Positions 23,964 through 33,274 of a stretch of 64,000 nt of DNA are shown here, one piece after another. Source of the stretch: Akkermansia muciniphila (GTDB lineage Bacteria > Verrucomicrobiota > Verrucomicrobiia > Verrucomicrobiales > Akkermansiaceae); contig CAMDAD010000007.1 of NCBI GenBank assembly GCA_945888515.1, forward strand, positions 62,001 through 126,000, read 5' to 3'. Under the pieces are notes generated by a model. The model did no database searches, had not been told where the DNA came from, and saw only the letters and a program-made list of their open reading frames with translations. Each line of letters starts with the position of its first letter. Within the stretch, counting starts at the first letter, position 1. A program made the translations under genes and the position numbers.

Positions 23964-26900
23964 ATGAGCTTTATTATACGCACAATTCCACTTCTTGCCT
24001 GTTCATTTATCGCAAATCTTACGTCTATTGCCACTGCTAAAATCGCAATGGATTTCGTTAACGTTGGAAATCCGAACAACCCAGCAGACACCACAGGCTA
24101 CGGCGCAGTGGATCACTACTACAGGATCGGCAAATACGAGGTGACCAACTCCCAATACGCGGAGTTCCTCAATGCCAAGGGGCAGTCGAACGCCAATGAA
24201 ATCTACAATTCCAGCATGGCAAGCTACGGCATCACCCAATCCGGAAGTTCGGGAAGCTACACCTACAGTGTGACGAGCGGTTTTGAAAACAAGCCGGTGG
24301 TTTATGTCTCGTGGTTCGATGCAGCGCGTTTCGCAAATTGGATGAGTAACGGTCAAGGAAATGGTGACATGGAAACGGGAGCCTATACTCTCAATGGAGC
24401 GACCAGCGGAATCATCACCTTAAATAGTGGCGCACAAGTATATCTTCCTAGTAGGAATGAGTGGCATAAAGCGGCCTATTACAACGCAGCAACCAAATCC
24501 TACTCGCTCTACCCGAACGGTCAGGAAAGTATGACTAAGGAGGATGCTAACTACGACTCCAGCGCATCCACTAACGTTGGTAATTACATAAATGATCCAA
24601 GCTCATACGGAACCTATGATCAAGGCGGCAATGTCGCTGAGTGGAATGATACAATCTTTACAGATGTTGATAATCATCGTTTTGTGCTTGGAGGAGCATG
24701 GAATGACTCACAATTGAGAATGCGTTCTAACGCAAAGGATGATCATCCACTAGAGTATGAATATTTTGATGCAGGCTTCCGCCTAGCCGCTGCTTCAATC
24801 GACACGGACTCCGACGGTCTCGACGACTTGGCGGAGACGAACACTGGTATCTACGTCTCTCCCACTGACACCGGGACAAACCCCAACTCAGCCGATAGTG
24901 ATGGCGACGGTGTTCCTGATGGGTTAGAGGTGAAAGAAAAGACCAGTCCAGTGGATGCGACGAAGTTCAATGCATTCAGCAAGGGCTTGGTGGCTTATGT
25001 TCCTTTCGATGATGGGAGTAATGACCTTTCAGGGAAAGCGAGGCACCTCACGCAAATTGGTCATCCTATATTGACAGGAGGCCTTGATGGAGGACAAGCG
25101 GTCCAATTCGACGGTATAGACGACGCTGTTGCCTTTTCGAACGACAGTGACATGCCGCTCTACCGGTCCGACTGGGGCAATCCACCCGTTAAAAAGATTG
25201 AAGGACCAGTGTGTCTCTCAATCTGGGTCAAGCGTAGCACGGGAGGAGCGGCAAACCAGTGCATCTTTGGAAAGCGAGATTACACCAGCTTCAATCTTGT
25301 TTTGCGTGATGGAAAGTTCGTCGGCGAGGCAAGATGGCCCGGAGTTCAACCCGACCCAGTAGTCGCTAGCAACACGGGCCAGGTTGCTGATGAAAATTGG
25401 CATCATGTGGTGTACTACTGGAATGCTCCTGTTTTCAGAGTCTATCTGGATGGCAACCCATTATCAGAACTTAATGCACCAAATATTTTGACATTAGCAA
25501 ACGTCGCCCATCCATGGGTGATCGGCGCAAAGTCTGATTTGGGTACAGCAGACACTGAGTTTTTCAAAGGCACCGTAGATAACATTAGACTCTACGGAAG
25601 GGCGCTGGACAGCGCAGAAATCGCTGCGCTTTACGTTAACGAACGACCTCAATTCCAAATTATCTCAGGCAGCTACACTTGGCAGCAAGCCAAAGCTGAT
25701 GCGGAAGCAAGAGGTGGAAGATTGGCGGTTCTAAATACGCAAGCGAAAATCGATAAAGCAGGCTTGATTTTTCGGGCAAGCAACCCCACTCAGGGTATTT
25801 GGATCGGGCTCACTGACGAGCTTAACGAAGGAGATTGGAAGTGGATTACGGGTGAAAAATTAACCTCAAGCAACTGGAACGCCACCACCGGAGAGCCAAA
25901 TAATGGCTACGGCTACGGCGATGCGGAGCATTATGCGCTAATTGAATCCGGATGGCAGTCGACTTGGAACGATGCAGCAGGTTACCATCAATTTGGGTAT
26001 TTATTCGAAAACGTGGATCAAAGTTCTAATCTTACCATAGATTCTTCGATCAACGGCAGAATCACCGGTGCCGGCACATACGACATAGGTGCTTCTGCCG
26101 CTCTTACCGCCACTCCCAACTCCGGATACTTCTTCTCCGGTTGGACCGGCGATGCCTCCGGCACCGAGAATCCGCTGGCAATTACGATGGATGCCGACAA
26201 AACCGTCGGTGCGACATTCGTGGAAGACACGCGTGATCCAGATAATGACGGCCTAACCAACTACCAAGAAATCATCATCCGTCTCACCAATCCAAACGTA
26301 GCCGACACCGACGGCGATGGGATTAACGACGGCGCTGAAGTGCAACAGGGCAGAAGTCCGTCAATTGCTGAGCCTGTGATCACGAATGTGGTTGCAACGC
26401 AGCGCACTGGGACAAAGTTTTTCGACATTTTCTACGATCTCACATCGACCACACCTACCGTCAAAATGTCTCTGGAGATTTCCAGTGATGGTGGGGCGAC
26501 ATATACCGTTCCCGTGACCTCAGCGACCGGGGCAATTGGCGATGGTGTGGCTGTTGGAAATGGGAAATCGATCGTTTGGAATGCGGGAGTAGATTGGGAT
26601 GCCAAGTCTAGTGCCCAAATGCGGTTCCGTTTGATTGCCGACAATCAGATCATTGATGGGCTGTCCCTGATTCCTGCAGGCGCTTTTACGATGGGACGCA
26701 CTAGTGGCGATGAGGACATTGATGCCCCGCCTGTCACAGTAACCGTGAGCCGATTTTACATGGGCAAGTATGAAGTAACGAAAGCGCTATGGGATGAAGT
26801 CCGCACATGGGCAACAACAAATGGCTATACGGACTTGGCTGTAGGTGCAGGTAAAGCTGCAAATCACCCTGTGCAGACTGTCAGTTGGTGGGATGTGATC

Positions 26901-29537
26901 AAGTGGTGTAATGCCCGCAGCCAAAAAGAAGGACTAACGCCATGCTATACAGTGACTGGATCGGTGATGAAAACCGGGACTACGGAACCGACTGTGGATT
27001 GGACAGCTAATGGGTATCGTTTACCAACCGAAGCGGAGTGGGAAAAAGCTGCCCGTGGGGGGTTGAGTGGCAAACGCTTTCCCTGGGGAACGGATACGAT
27101 CAGCCACAGTCAGGCGAATTACTATGCATCCTCTTCTTATAGCTATGATGCGCGCGGCTCGGCAAACAACTACCACCCGACATACAATGACGGGACTGAG
27201 CCCTACACATCGCCAGTGGGTTCTTTCGTAGCAAATGGCTACGGACTCAATGACATGGCAGGGAATGTATACGAGTGGTGCTGGGACTGGTACGAGGCAT
27301 CGACGTATGTGAATGGATCGACGGATCCGCGTGGTGCTGTTTCGGGCGTTTATCGGGTGGCACGGGGCGGCGGTTGGGGCTGGGAAGCAATCTCTTGTCG
27401 TGCCGCGAGCCGCAGCATCACCGATCCGATGCCCCAGTACAGCAACATCGGCTTCCGTATAGCACGAAATTCAGGTGCTGGCGCACTCGCATCATTCTCT
27501 TCAACCGATACCAATCTCGACACACGAATGTGGACATTGACCCTATCGGCAGTTGTGAATGGTAGTGTGTCAGGCGCTGGTTCATATCTCAGTCAAACCA
27601 ACGCAAATATCTCCGCAACACCGCAACCAGGCTACCTCTTCGGCTCATGGACCGGTGATGGAACTGGATCCACGAAACAGCTTACCATCCTCATGGACTC
27701 GGACAAAACAGTGGGAGCTACATTCGCAGAAGACACCCGCGATCCTGATTCTGACGGCCTAACAAATTATCAGGAAATCATCATTCGACTTACAAATCCC
27801 AATCTGGCCGACACCGACAACGATGGCGTGAACGATGGCCAAGAAGTCACCGACACTACGAATCCTCTAGTAGCAGATACCGACGGCGACGGCATCACTG
27901 ACGGCGAAGAAAAAACTCGCACTACCAATCCGCTTCTCGTCGATACCGATGGCGATGGCTTGGGTGACTTGCAAGAAATCACGATCTCGCAGACCAATCC
28001 GCTGCTATCAGACACCAATGGCAATGGCATCAACGACGCACTGGAGGATACCGATAACGATGGCATCTTGAATGGTCGGGAGGTCAATCAACTCGGCACC
28101 AATCCGCTTCTGGCAGACACCAATTCCAACGGTCTCAGTGACACCTACGAGTTGCTGTTCCAAGGCAACACGGATCCATTCACCCCGCGCGTCGGCGATC
28201 GGGTGCGGTATGAACTGGGCCGCCTCGGCTACCAAGGCACCTACAAAATTGTCGGCACTTTGCCCAAGGGGCTCACCTTCAATGCCACGACAGGTGTTCT
28301 CGAAGGAAAACTCACGGGAACAGCAGGCACGAGCAGACTGACCATCCAGGTTCTCAACAGCAAGACGGTGCTGCGCAGCATCCCGCTGAACTTGCCGGTT
28401 CTGGCATTCCCCGCAAGGCTAGCAGGAACATGGCAGGCATTGTTAGAAAATCAACAAGGTCTGCCTGAAGGGCTCATCACCGTTGTCGTCACATCCCCGG
28501 GGAATTGGAGCGCAACATACGACGGAGTAGGCACGCGCACGATCCGCAGGGCGTCTGGATTCTTTGATCTCGTAGCAGCACAAGATCGGGCATCTTGGAG
28601 CATTACTTTGCCAGCAGTTGCATCCCTTCCGTCTGCTACCATGAGTTTTGGAATTGATGGCAACACGGCGCTTGCCGCAGGCACACATCCGCGTGGCACG
28701 ATGCAAGGCTTCCGTCTCGCCCGAGGCGCTGAATTACCAGTTGCAACCCGCACGATCACCATGCTTATCGACCAAGGTGTGCAGGATGGATTTGTCATAC
28801 CCGCAGGCACGGGCTGGGCAACGGGGAGTATCAGCAATCGAGGAGCGGTGGCTCTTGCAGGACAGCTCGGTGATGCTCAGGCATTCCGCGCAACTCTGTC
28901 ACTCGGGGCTACAGGACAAGCGCTGATGTGGCTCAAGCCCTACAAAAACCTGAACTCCTACATCGGTGGCATTGTGTCATTGCACGGCAGTGGTGTTCTG
29001 CCTGCATCGCCACTACACAACCAAGAAAGCGGACTTTGGTGGTATCGTGCGGCCGATGCGACGGAGCTCGGTTACCCTGGAGGATTTGCAGCCATGAATA
29101 CCAACGTGGGAGTGCGGAGTCACCCAATACCAGCAAGTGCTCTGGCGCTATCACAAAACCTCGGACTAACGGAACAAGTGATCCGTGGCGTGGTTTTTGA
29201 TGGAGGTGGGTTGCCAGATCCAAATGCCGTTGCAAAACTACCTGAATCCTTTGCGATCGATGCAAGCTACAAGATGGTAGCACTGCCCATACCGGGCCAA
29301 CCGATGGCCCCGTGGACGGGACTCATTGCTTCACGCACTGGTGGCTTTACTGGAACGCTCAGAGTCGTTGCGAGCAATAGCGACACGATAGCAGGAAATG
29401 CAGCAGTGAGCGGAGTGCTATTCCCCACCGTGGGCAGTCGCGTGGTCGGTGCGGGCTTGGTGAAAATCCCGATTGTCGGCCCCAAAGGCGCGTTCCGCAC
29501 AGGAGCCATTGTCTTGGGAACGGAAGAGGAAAACTAA
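23964..29537 (+). CDS. Giant multidomain secreted protein (FGE, LamG, C-type lectin, InlB-B, TSP3)
   Basis: 1857 residues, exported by an N-terminal signal peptide ('LLACSFIANLTSIATA'). Domains in order: FGE-like 1 (about 35-285, 'RIGKYEVTNSQYAEFLN' to 'DAGFRLAAA'); calcium-binding TSP3-like repeats (about 290-335); LamG-like (about 345-555, 'LVAYVPFDDGSNDLSGKAR'); C-type lectin (about 564-684) with 'GEPNNGYGYGD' and 'WND'; InlB B-repeat (687-754); TSP3 (755-802); FGE-like 2 (897-1170); a second B-repeat (1190-1257); a long TSP3 run (1259-1404); an Ig-like putative domain ('LPKGLTFNATTGVLEG'); and a roughly 375-residue C-terminal region typical of verrucomicrobial exoproteins. Neither FGE unit has the catalytic cysteine pair. 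It probably binds glycans or surfaces at the cell exterior. There is no recognisable sortase or type IX signal. Confidence 0.85.
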   Translation: MSFIIRTIPLLACSFIANLTSIATAKIAMDFVNVGNPNNPADTTGYGAVDHYYRIGKYEVTNSQYAEFLNAKGQSNANEIYNSSMASYGITQSGSSGSYTYSVTSGFENKPVVYVSWFDAARFANWMSNGQGNGDMETGAYTLNGATSGIITLNSGAQVYLPSRNEWHKAAYYNAATKSYSLYPNGQESMTKEDANYDSSASTNVGNYINDPSSYGTYDQGGNVAEWNDTIFTDVDNHRFVLGGAWNDSQLRMRSNAKDDHPLEYEYFDAGFRLAAASIDTDSDGLDDLAETNTGIYVSPTDTGTNPNSADSDGDGVPDGLEVKEKTSPVDATKFNAFSKGLVAYVPFDDGSNDLSGKARHLTQIGHPILTGGLDGGQAVQFDGIDDAVAFSNDSDMPLYRSDWGNPPVKKIEGPVCLSIWVKRSTGGAANQCIFGKRDYTSFNLVLRDGKFVGEARWPGVQPDPVVASNTGQVADENWHHVVYYWNAPVFRVYLDGNPLSELNAPNILTLANVAHPWVIGAKSDLGTADTEFFKGTVDNIRLYGRALDSAEIAALYVNERPQFQIISGSYTWQQAKADAEARGGRLAVLNTQAKIDKAGLIFRASNPTQGIWIGLTDELNEGDWKWITGEKLTSSNWNATTGEPNNGYGYGDAEHYALIESGWQSTWNDAAGYHQFGYLFENVDQSSNLTIDSSINGRITGAGTYDIGASAALTATPNSGYFFSGWTGDASGTENPLAITMDADKTVGATFVEDTRDPDNDGLTNYQEIIIRLTNPNVADTDGDGINDGAEVQQGRSPSIAEPVITNVVATQRTGTKFFDIFYDLTSTTPTVKMSLEISSDGGATYTVPVTSATGAIGDGVAVGNGKSIVWNAGVDWDAKSSAQMRFRLIADNQIIDGLSLIPAGAFTMGRTSGDEDIDAPPVTVTVSRFYMGKYEVTKALWDEVRTWATTNGYTDLAVGAGKAANHPVQTVSWWDVIKWCNARSQKEGLTPCYTVTGSVMKTGTTEPTVDWTANGYRLPTEAEWEKAARGGLSGKRFPWGTDTISHSQANYYASSSYSYDARGSANNYHPTYNDGTEPYTSPVGSFVANGYGLNDMAGNVYEWCWDWYEASTYVNGSTDPRGAVSGVYRVARGGGWGWEAISCRAASRSITDPMPQYSNIGFRIARNSGAGALASFSSTDTNLDTRMWTLTLSAVVNGSVSGAGSYLSQTNANISATPQPGYLFGSWTGDGTGSTKQLTILMDSDKTVGATFAEDTRDPDSDGLTNYQEIIIRLTNPNLADTDNDGVNDGQEVTDTTNPLVADTDGDGITDGEEKTRTTNPLLVDTDGDGLGDLQEITISQTNPLLSDTNGNGINDALEDTDNDGILNGREVNQLGTNPLLADTNSNGLSDTYELLFQGNTDPFTPRVGDRVRYELGRLGYQGTYKIVGTLPKGLTFNATTGVLEGKLTGTAGTSRLTIQVLNSKTVLRSIPLNLPVLAFPARLAGTWQALLENQQGLPEGLITVVVTSPGNWSATYDGVGTRTIRRASGFFDLVAAQDRASWSITLPAVASLPSATMSFGIDGNTALAAGTHPRGTMQGFRLARGAELPVATRTITMLIDQGVQDGFVIPAGTGWATGSISNRGAVALAGQLGDAQAFRATLSLGATGQALMWLKPYKNLNSYIGGIVSLHGSGVLPASPLHNQESGLWWYRAADATELGYPGGFAAMNTNVGVRSHPIPASALALSQNLGLTEQVIRGVVFDGGGLPDPNAVAKLPESFAIDASYKMVALPIPGQPMAPWTGLIASRTGGFTGTLRVVASNSDTIAGNAAVSGVLFPTVGSRVVGAGLVKIPIVGPKGAFRTGAIVLGTEEEN

Positions 29538-29716
29538 GCATACTCCGCTCAATGCCCCCCTACCCCATCCACATCTCCAAATCCGCGAGTGCTGCCCTGA
29601 TGTTCCCTTGGGAGCCCTCGGCAATCTGACGGGTGATGCTTGGTCCGACCGAATGGCCCTTCCAATTGCATCCCAAAGAAAGAACATTCCAAGCAGTCAT
29701 TGCCCTGCATGAATCA

Positions 29717-29730
29717 TTCCCGATCAGGAA
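29717..29730. promoter_or_regulatory. Upstream HipB operator site (copy 1)
   Basis: The near-palindrome TTCCCGATCAGGAA (TTCC-N6-GGAA) is identical to the site at 29813-29826, 96 nt downstream, and both continue with CT. HipB-type antitoxins bind spaced dyads of this kind. A half site TTCCCGAT lies between the two (29766-29773). Confidence 0.6.
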
Positions 29731-29812
29731 CTTTATGTGCTTTGGCCTCCTTGACAGATCAAAACTTCCCGATAGATAACTTTTTTCGATATGCATTGAG
29801 ATGCATGCCATG

Positions 29813-29826
29813 TTCCCGATCAGGAA
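29813..29826. promoter_or_regulatory. HipB operator site overlapping the translation start region (copy 2)
   Basis: Second copy of TTCCCGATCAGGAA. It ends 2 nt before the hipB ATG at 29829, so a bound repressor would cover the promoter exit and the translation start region. Two identical sites plus a half site suggest cooperative autorepression. Confidence 0.6.
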
Positions 29827-29828
29827 CT

Positions 29829-30038
29829 ATGAAAATTCAAGATGCAGAGAGCCTTGGCCAAGCCATCCGCCAGCAGAGGCGTCGTTTGAAGGTGACCCAG
29901 AAGGACTTGGCGATGACTTCTGGCACAGGCCTGAGGTTCATCATCGACCTAGAGAAAGGAAAGCCCACATGCCAACTGGGCAAGGCATTGGAGATTGTCC
30001 GCGCCTTGGGTCTGAAACTGGAAATCGAGATCCCATGA
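29829..30038 (+). CDS. hipB: HipB-like XRE antitoxin
   Basis: 69 residues with a complete XRE helix-turn-helix: 'SLGQAIRQQRRRLKVTQKDLAMTSGTGLRFIIDLEKGKPTCQLGKALEIVRALGLKLEI'. This is the Y4mF/HipB-type antitoxin pattern. Such proteins bind the HipA kinase and repress their own operon. Its stop overlaps the next start (ATGA), the usual hipBA arrangement. Two copies of a TTCC-N6-GGAA dyad precede it. The frame is open upstream to 29640 but the ATG at 29829 gives the standard length. The gene looks intact although its toxin partner is not. Confidence 0.85.
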   Translation: MKIQDAESLGQAIRQQRRRLKVTQKDLAMTSGTGLRFIIDLEKGKPTCQLGKALEIVRALGLKLEIEIP

Positions 30039-30364
30039 ATCCTTTGATCGTTCATTTGCACGGGAGGCGGGGCGGAGTGCTGAAGGATGACGGCCGTCGC
30101 ATGGTCTTCCGTTATGATGCCGCATGGTTGGCGGATACAGGAGCCTTGCCATTGTCACGTCAATTGCCGCTGCAATCGGAGCCACTTGAAGACCAAGGGG
30201 TGAATGTCTTCTTTGGTGGCTTGCTACCAGAAGCCGATGCCATCGGTAATCCGCTGGCGCTGCCAGAATTACAAAATGAAATCATCCGTCATAGAGTCAC
30301 GCAACGCGCTGAGAAAATGTTGGAGCATTTGGACAAGATCAAAGGCGAAATATCGCCCCACTGA
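30035..30364 (+). pseudogene. hipA: Truncated hipA (HipA N-terminal domain only)
   Basis: 109 codons starting at the ATG that overlaps the hipB stop. 'LIVHLHGRRGGVLKDDGRRMVFRYDAAWLADTGALPLSRQLPLQSEPLEDQGVNVFFGGLLPEAD' matches the HipA N-terminal subdomain. After 'LLPEAD' the sequence jumps to 'NPLALPELQNEIIRHRVTQRAEKMLEHLDKI', which could be the extreme C-terminal helix of HipA. The kinase core of about 300 residues is missing. An internal in-frame deletion is the simplest explanation. The product cannot be a working kinase. It may be a pseudogene or a residual partner that still binds HipB. Confidence 0.75.
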
Positions 30365-30588
30365 CTCGCGAACAATCAAAACAAAAATTCACCGTCATCC
30401 CGCAGGAATGATTCATCGCATCACTAACGAAACATCACCTTTGGAGCTTCAAGGCTTGAGCGGCTGCGTTCTCAGGCTTTGGGATGACTTTGTTAAGAAA
30501 CCCAGAATCGATGTCTACACCGTTGTCAAAAATGCACCATTTTTTCGGATTTCAGCGGAAATTGTCGGAATCCATCCTAAATAGAAAA
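30365..30588. other. Intergenic region after hipA remnant
   Basis: About 220 nt before the tRNA-Lys terminator. No gene, RNA or remaining HipA kinase motif is visible in either strand. Confidence 0.4.
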
Positions 30589-30610
30589 AAGCCTTGTGGA
30601 TACAAGGCTT
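30583..30610 (-). terminator. Rho-independent terminator of tRNA-Lys
   Basis: On the minus strand a perfect 9-bp stem (AAGCCTTGT/ACAAGGCTT, 30610-30602 with 30597-30589) with a 4-nt loop is followed by a run of six T residues. It lies about 20 nt beyond the 3' end of the tRNA gene, as expected. Confidence 0.85.
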
Positions 30611-30628
30611 CGATTCGGATGAGAGAAG

Positions 30629-30701
30629 TACGAGGACTGGGACTCGAACCCAGGACCAATTAGTTAAAAGCCAACTGCTCTACCAACTGAGCTATCCTCG
30701 C
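30629..30701 (-). tRNA. tRNA-Lys (anticodon TTT)
   Basis: A 73-nt cloverleaf on the minus strand with D-arm AGCTCAGTTGGTAGAGC, anticodon loop CTTTTAA (TTT) and T-arm GGTTCGAGTCCC. The acceptor stem pairs GCGAGGA with TCCTCGT, so position 1-72 is a G-T (G-U) wobble. The discriminator is A. CCA is not encoded (the following bases are CTT). A strong terminator follows. No integrated element is seen at its 3' end. Confidence 0.95.
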
Positions 30702-30731
30702 TTTTCTCTGTTACCCCGTGAAGGGGCGCAC

Positions 30732-30760
30732 TTGTTACGGGAAAATAGGATGCTTGGCAA
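30732..30760 (-). promoter_or_regulatory. Possible promoter of tRNA-Lys
   Basis: Minus-strand TTGCCA (30760-30755) is followed after 17 nt by TAACAA (30737-30732). The -35 hexamer is the same as before tRNA-Phe. The -10 match is weak, so this is tentative. Confidence 0.3.
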
Positions 30761-30863
30761 GTTATTTTCTGAAAAAATTTCATTTTTTTCGTGTGGGAGG
30801 ATTGTTGAAGAAAGACAGGATTCCGCCAGATCCGACAGATCTAACCGATGCAAGCCGAAGTGA

Positions 30864-32246
30864 CTACAAACGCTCCAGTAACTTCTGATGTATGCCGCCG
30901 AAGCCACCATTGCTCAGCACAGCGATCACATCGCCGGGTTTTGCCTCCGCAACTACCAAATCAACAATTTCCGGCACGCCGGGCAGATACCAGCCTTTGC
31001 CACCGAAAGCTACGATGTCGTGCGATAGTCGATCGGGATCAAGACGCTCAGCCACTGGCACTTTGTGCAGATCGGCAATCGCCGCTACCACGGCAAAATC
31101 AGCCAGCGCCAGAGACTGCGCGAGTTCGGTTTGGAACACACTGCGCTTCGTGGTGTTCGAGCGCGGCTCAAACAGCACCCACAGGCGAGAATCTGCGTAG
31201 CGCTGGCGCAGGGCGGCAATCGCCAGCTTGATAGCGGTCGGGTGATGCGCGAAGTCATCCACCACCTTGATGCCATTCACTTCGCCTTTCAACTCCTGAC
31301 GCCGCGCCACCCCCTCGAAGCTCAGCAAGCCGGCACGCGCCTCTTCCGGAGTCAGCCCAGCAAACAAGCCTGCACAAACCGCCATCGCCGCATTGCGCAC
31401 ATTGAACTCACCAACCATCGGGATCTCATACACTTCTCCATTGATCGTAAAAGTAGAACCACTAGCATGATAGTCGATGTCCACGATCCGCAGATCGCAA
31501 TTTTCCCCCATGCCCACGGTTTTCACTGGGCAGGGCGCGTTCGCGGCGACTTGCAGCGCGTGAGCATCATCACCATTCACAAAGGCCATGCCATTACGCG
31601 GCACGATGTTCAGCAGACGGCGAAAGCTCAGCTTGATCTCCTCCACATTATTGTAGATATCCGCATGATCGAACTCGATGTTATTAATCACAAGGCACTC
31701 GGGCAGGTAGTGGAGAAATTTCGAGCGCTTGTCAAAAAATGCCGTGTCGTATTCGTCGCCTTCCAGCACCGTGATCGCGGAGTCCGTGAATACCGCCCCG
31801 CCGCCGAGATTTTTCGGAAGCCCACCGATCATGTAGGAGGGATCACGATCTGCCGATTTCAAGAGCCAGGCCAGCATCGAGGACGTTGTGGTTTTGCCAT
31901 GCGTGCCGCTGACCACAAAATTCCGCTTGCCGCGCAGAAAATGTTCTTTCAATACCTCGGGCAGAGAAACGTAAAGCAGCTTACGCTCCAGCGCCGCCTC
32001 GGCCTCCTCATTGCCACGGCTGATAGCATTGCCGATCACGATCACATCCGCGCCCGCCGGAATGTTGCTTGCCTGGTAGCCCTCTACCAGTGGAATCCCC
32101 TGCCCTTCCAGAAAAGTAGACATCGGTGGATAGACATTGGCATCGCTGCCCGTGACCGTGAAACCGCGCGCCTTCATCCCGGCGGCTACGGCACCCATGG
32201 CTGTGCCACAAATGCCTACAAAGTGAAAATGCTGATTCTGCGCCAT
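30864..32246 (-). CDS. mpl: UDP-N-acetylmuramate:L-Ala-gamma-D-Glu-meso-DAP ligase
   Basis: Mur-ligase-family enzyme (460 residues) that reattaches recycled murein tripeptide to UDP-MurNAc. 'HFHFVGICGTAMGAVAAGMKARGFTVTGSD' begins the UDP-binding domain. The ATP P-loop is 'VVSGTHGKTTTSSMLAWLL', with 'FDHADIYNNVEEI' and 'VVDDFAHHPTAIKLAIAALRQRY' typical of Mpl. MurC is similar, but 'LPKNLGGGAVF' and the 'ECLVINNIEFDHADIY' block fit Mpl better. ATG 32246 gives the expected N-terminus. It follows a HAD phosphatase by 21 nt on the same strand. Presence of mpl implies a DAP-type peptidoglycan and recycling. Confidence 0.9.
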   Translation of the reverse strand: MAQNQHFHFVGICGTAMGAVAAGMKARGFTVTGSDANVYPPMSTFLEGQGIPLVEGYQASNIPAGADVIVIGNAISRGNEEAEAALERKLLYVSLPEVLKEHFLRGKRNFVVSGTHGKTTTSSMLAWLLKSADRDPSYMIGGLPKNLGGGAVFTDSAITVLEGDEYDTAFFDKRSKFLHYLPECLVINNIEFDHADIYNNVEEIKLSFRRLLNIVPRNGMAFVNGDDAHALQVAANAPCPVKTVGMGENCDLRIVDIDYHASGSTFTINGEVYEIPMVGEFNVRNAAMAVCAGLFAGLTPEEARAGLLSFEGVARRQELKGEVNGIKVVDDFAHHPTAIKLAIAALRQRYADSRLWVLFEPRSNTTKRSVFQTELAQSLALADFAVVAAIADLHKVPVAERLDPDRLSHDIVAFGGKGWYLPGVPEIVDLVVAEAKPGDVIAVLSNGGFGGIHQKLLERL

Positions 32247-32267
32247 GTTGTCGTTTTCTAACAAAAA

Positions 32268-33149
32268 TCAAAAGGTGGGAGCCGCGACACGGCCGTTCTC
32301 GCTCTCCTCGATTCGATGACGCAAGATGCGATCCGCGACCTCGCGCACCATTTCGCTGAGCAAGAGCCACAAATGGCTGCCCTTGCGGTAGTCGGCGGGC
32401 GCAATGTGTTTCACCCGGCCTGCATGCGCGCAGAGCTGGTAGCATTTGCGAAAGCTTTTGCCGCTGGCGTCCTCGGGATTGTACACCGCGATCGCCTGAC
32501 CGCCGTTGCGGTTGAGCACGGTGAAGCAGGGAACATCCGTGGGACCATCACCCACATAGACCATATTCTCAAAGGGCACGGGGCGTAGCTCATTCGGCAT
32601 GTGATCGTTCACATCCTGATCATAACGCAGCATGCCCTTGTTGATGCGGAAGAGAAATTGCGTTTTCGTTGTGTGGGAGATCGTGCGTTTCGGGAAACTG
32701 ATCCGACCCTCCGCATCCTCGCCGAACTCGCAGCCGAAAATCGCCTTCACGTGCGGCTGCAAGCGCGAGCCATCGAGAAGCGCCTTCAGCCCCGAGGAGA
32801 CGATGTAGTGCTCGATCTTGATTCCCGCCGCTTCATGTTCTTCGCTGAGACACACTTTCGGCAGATCAGTGAAAATATCTGGTAAGCCCGGAAAAAACGA
32901 CAAGCCCGCACCCAATTCGGTGAGTCGCGCATTCGTGACATTGTCCATGCCGAGGTAATCGAGAAGGCATTTCATATAAGCCAACTCGCCATCCCACTTC
33001 TGCTCCGTCACCAACCCATTGCACTTTTTCCAGAACTGCGCCGGATCGATGCCGAATTGCGGAAACAACACATCATCCTGCATGTAGCGGGGGCTGAGTG
33101 TCTGGTCGTAGTCATAGACCAGCGCGATGATGTTTTGGGGAACTGCCAT
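32268..33149 (-). CDS. HAD-superfamily phosphatase
   Basis: 293 residues from ATG 33149. HAD motif I is 'YDYDQTLSP' (nucleophile and acid aspartates), motif II lies in '[12 protein letters not shown]', and '[14 protein letters not shown]' holds the motif IV acidic residues. The overall layout is that of phosphoserine-phosphatase-like HAD enzymes with a cap domain after motif I. The substrate is unknown. It sits directly upstream of mpl and is probably co-transcribed, though the pairing may be chance. Confidence 0.85.
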   Translation of the reverse strand: MAVPQNIIALVYDYDQTLSPRYMQDDVLFPQFGIDPAQFWKKCNGLVTEQKWDGELAYMKCLLDYLGMDNVTNARLTELGAGLSFFPGLPDIFTDLPKVCLSEEHEAAGIKIEHYIVSSGLKALLDGSRLQPHVKAIFGCEFGEDAEGRISFPKRTISHTTKTQFLFRINKGMLRYDQDVNDHMPNELRPVPFENMVYVGDGPTDVPCFTVLNRNGGQAIAVYNPEDASGKSFRKCYQLCAHAGRVKHIAPADYRKGSHLWLLLSEMVREVADRILRHRIEESENGRVAAPTF

Positions 33150-33274
33150 AAGGTTGCAGGAACTAAAACCATTCGGCGCATTCACCGCAAGTCTAATTGC
33201 ACTGGCCCGTCCGATTTCATCCTTTTCTCAACGAAGGTCATGCTTGGAATAGGAGCGTGATCGCAAAGATGCAT

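Noticed and set aside
23964..29537. Sulfatase-activating function for the FGE domains
   Set aside because: The active-site cysteine pair is absent in both units; only a single cysteine remains in the second.
31065..32261. 398-codon plus-strand frame opposite mpl
   Set aside because: Antisense to a well-conserved Mur ligase; no domain is recognisable in the shadow frame.
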